The notes under the pieces were generated by a model that saw only the letters and a program-made list of their open reading frames with translations, ran no database searches and was not told the DNA's origin. From Acidobacteriaceae bacterium (GTDB lineage: Bacteria; Acidobacteriota; Terriglobia; Terriglobales; Acidobacteriaceae), in NCBI GenBank assembly GCA_030049955.1, contig JASIJX010000383.1:1-5388 (forward strand): 5,388 nt of DNA, written 5' to 3'. A program made the translations under genes and the position numbers. Below are positions 4,948 to 5,388 of this stretch, piece by piece. Within the stretch, counting starts at the first letter, position 1; every line of letters begins with the position of its first letter.

Positions 4948-5388
4948 TCAGCGCACCCGGTAGACTACGCTTCCGTGCGCTTGCAGGCTCACCGTAATCT
5001 CCTTTCCTGATTTGGTCAGCGAATCGTCCCAGCAGCTCTGTCCGGAGTGCTGGCCCGTGGAGCCATTTCTGTCAGCGACTCCGAGCTGTTTCCACGTAGT
5101 GTGAAGCGTAACAGGCTTGTCATCCAAGTTGAAGAAACCAAAGTACTCGACATAGCCGCGGGCTCCGGGCTTGTGGACACTGGCTCGCCATACGCGGGCG
5201 TTCTCGAATCCCGGTCCCAGGGTCGAAGCATTCACCGGCCTGCTGCGCGTCGCATTCTGATTCATGAACAGCAGATCCCGGTTCGACATCAGCGACCGCG
5301 TCAGCGCGTCCAGCCGCGTAAGATTGCCGCCGAGAATCAAAGGCGAGCGCGCGATAGTCCAGAGGGCGAATTCCGTGCGCTGCTCGTC
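4948..5388 (-). CDS. Probable alpha-galactosidase, GH27 type, C-terminal part, truncated by window edge
   Basis: The frame is open to the right edge, so only the last 146 residues are visible. It starts DEQRTEFALWTIARSPLILGGNL, close to the conserved GH27 strand and loop at the end of the catalytic TIM barrel (the form usually reads like RTxFALWxxxxSPLxxGxDL). It continues through LTRSLMSNRDLLFMNQ, matching the family's 'LT..L.N.ev..vNQ' segment. The remaining roughly 95 residues have the alternating hydrophobic pattern of the C-terminal antiparallel beta-sandwich, with YVEYFGFFNLDDKPVTLHTTWKQLGV followed by a Trp-containing turn and a closing AHGSVVYRVR. GH27 enzymes release terminal alpha-galactosyl (sometimes N-acetylgalactosaminyl) residues, often in the periplasm or outside the cell. 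The catalytic aspartates and any signal peptide lie outside the window, so activity, exact specificity and export cannot be judged. A TTG at 5338-5340 is internal sequence, not a start. Confidence 0.82.
   Translation of the reverse strand, partial: DEQRTEFALWTIARSPLILGGNLTRLDALTRSLMSNRDLLFMNQNATRSRPVNASTLGPGFENARVWRASVHKPGARGYVEYFGFFNLDDKPVTLHTTWKQLGVADRNGSTGQHSGQSCWDDSLTKSGKEITVSLQAHGSVVYRVR

Overview
The window looks like a chromosomal segment of a GC-rich heterotrophic bacterium. I lean towards Acidobacteriota because of four things together: a hemE-hemH pair next to ispG, a short basic zinc-ribbon protein of a type I associate with that phylum, a single-domain proline dehydrogenase, and a GH27-type glycosidase. 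This assignment is from memory of protein resemblance and has not been tested by a search. Almost all of the window is coding. No tRNA, rRNA, CRISPR array, insertion sequence or other mobile element is visible, and no gene-free stretch reaches 300 bases.

Layout. The left edge (1-580, minus) holds the N-terminal part of ispG, an enzyme of the MEP isoprenoid pathway. Directly upstream on the same strand (605-1342) is an unrecognised protein with two membrane segments, a coiled coil and a probable beta-rich tail. Its base composition is clearly lower in GC than its neighbours. An 89-base divergent gap follows. Then comes the plus-strand heme pair hemE (1432-2538) and hemH (2531-3511), which overlap by 8 bases. 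A 146-base gap with two abutting palindromes leads to a small zinc-ribbon protein (3658-3882, plus). Twenty bases further, and convergent with it, lies a monofunctional proline dehydrogenase (3903-4826, minus). After a 121-base spacer with a gene-oriented RNA hairpin, the C-terminal end of a probable GH27 alpha-galactosidase runs off the right edge (4948-5388, minus).

How the genes relate. HemE and HemH catalyse two steps of tetrapyrrole synthesis and are translationally coupled. The genes for the steps between them, and any hemG/hemY-type oxidase, are not in the window. IspG makes isoprenoid precursors, which are also needed for quinones and for the farnesyl tail of heme O/A, but adjacency alone does not show co-regulation. 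Proline dehydrogenase and the glycosidase are ordinary catabolic functions.

I do not see a convincing new multi-gene system. The points most worth a second look are the low-GC membrane orphan next to ispG, -10-like hexamers placed 6-7 bases before three start codons (a possible leaderless-transcript signature), a serine/glycine/glutamate-rich insertion in ferrochelatase, and the small zinc-ribbon gene with palindromes in its upstream region.
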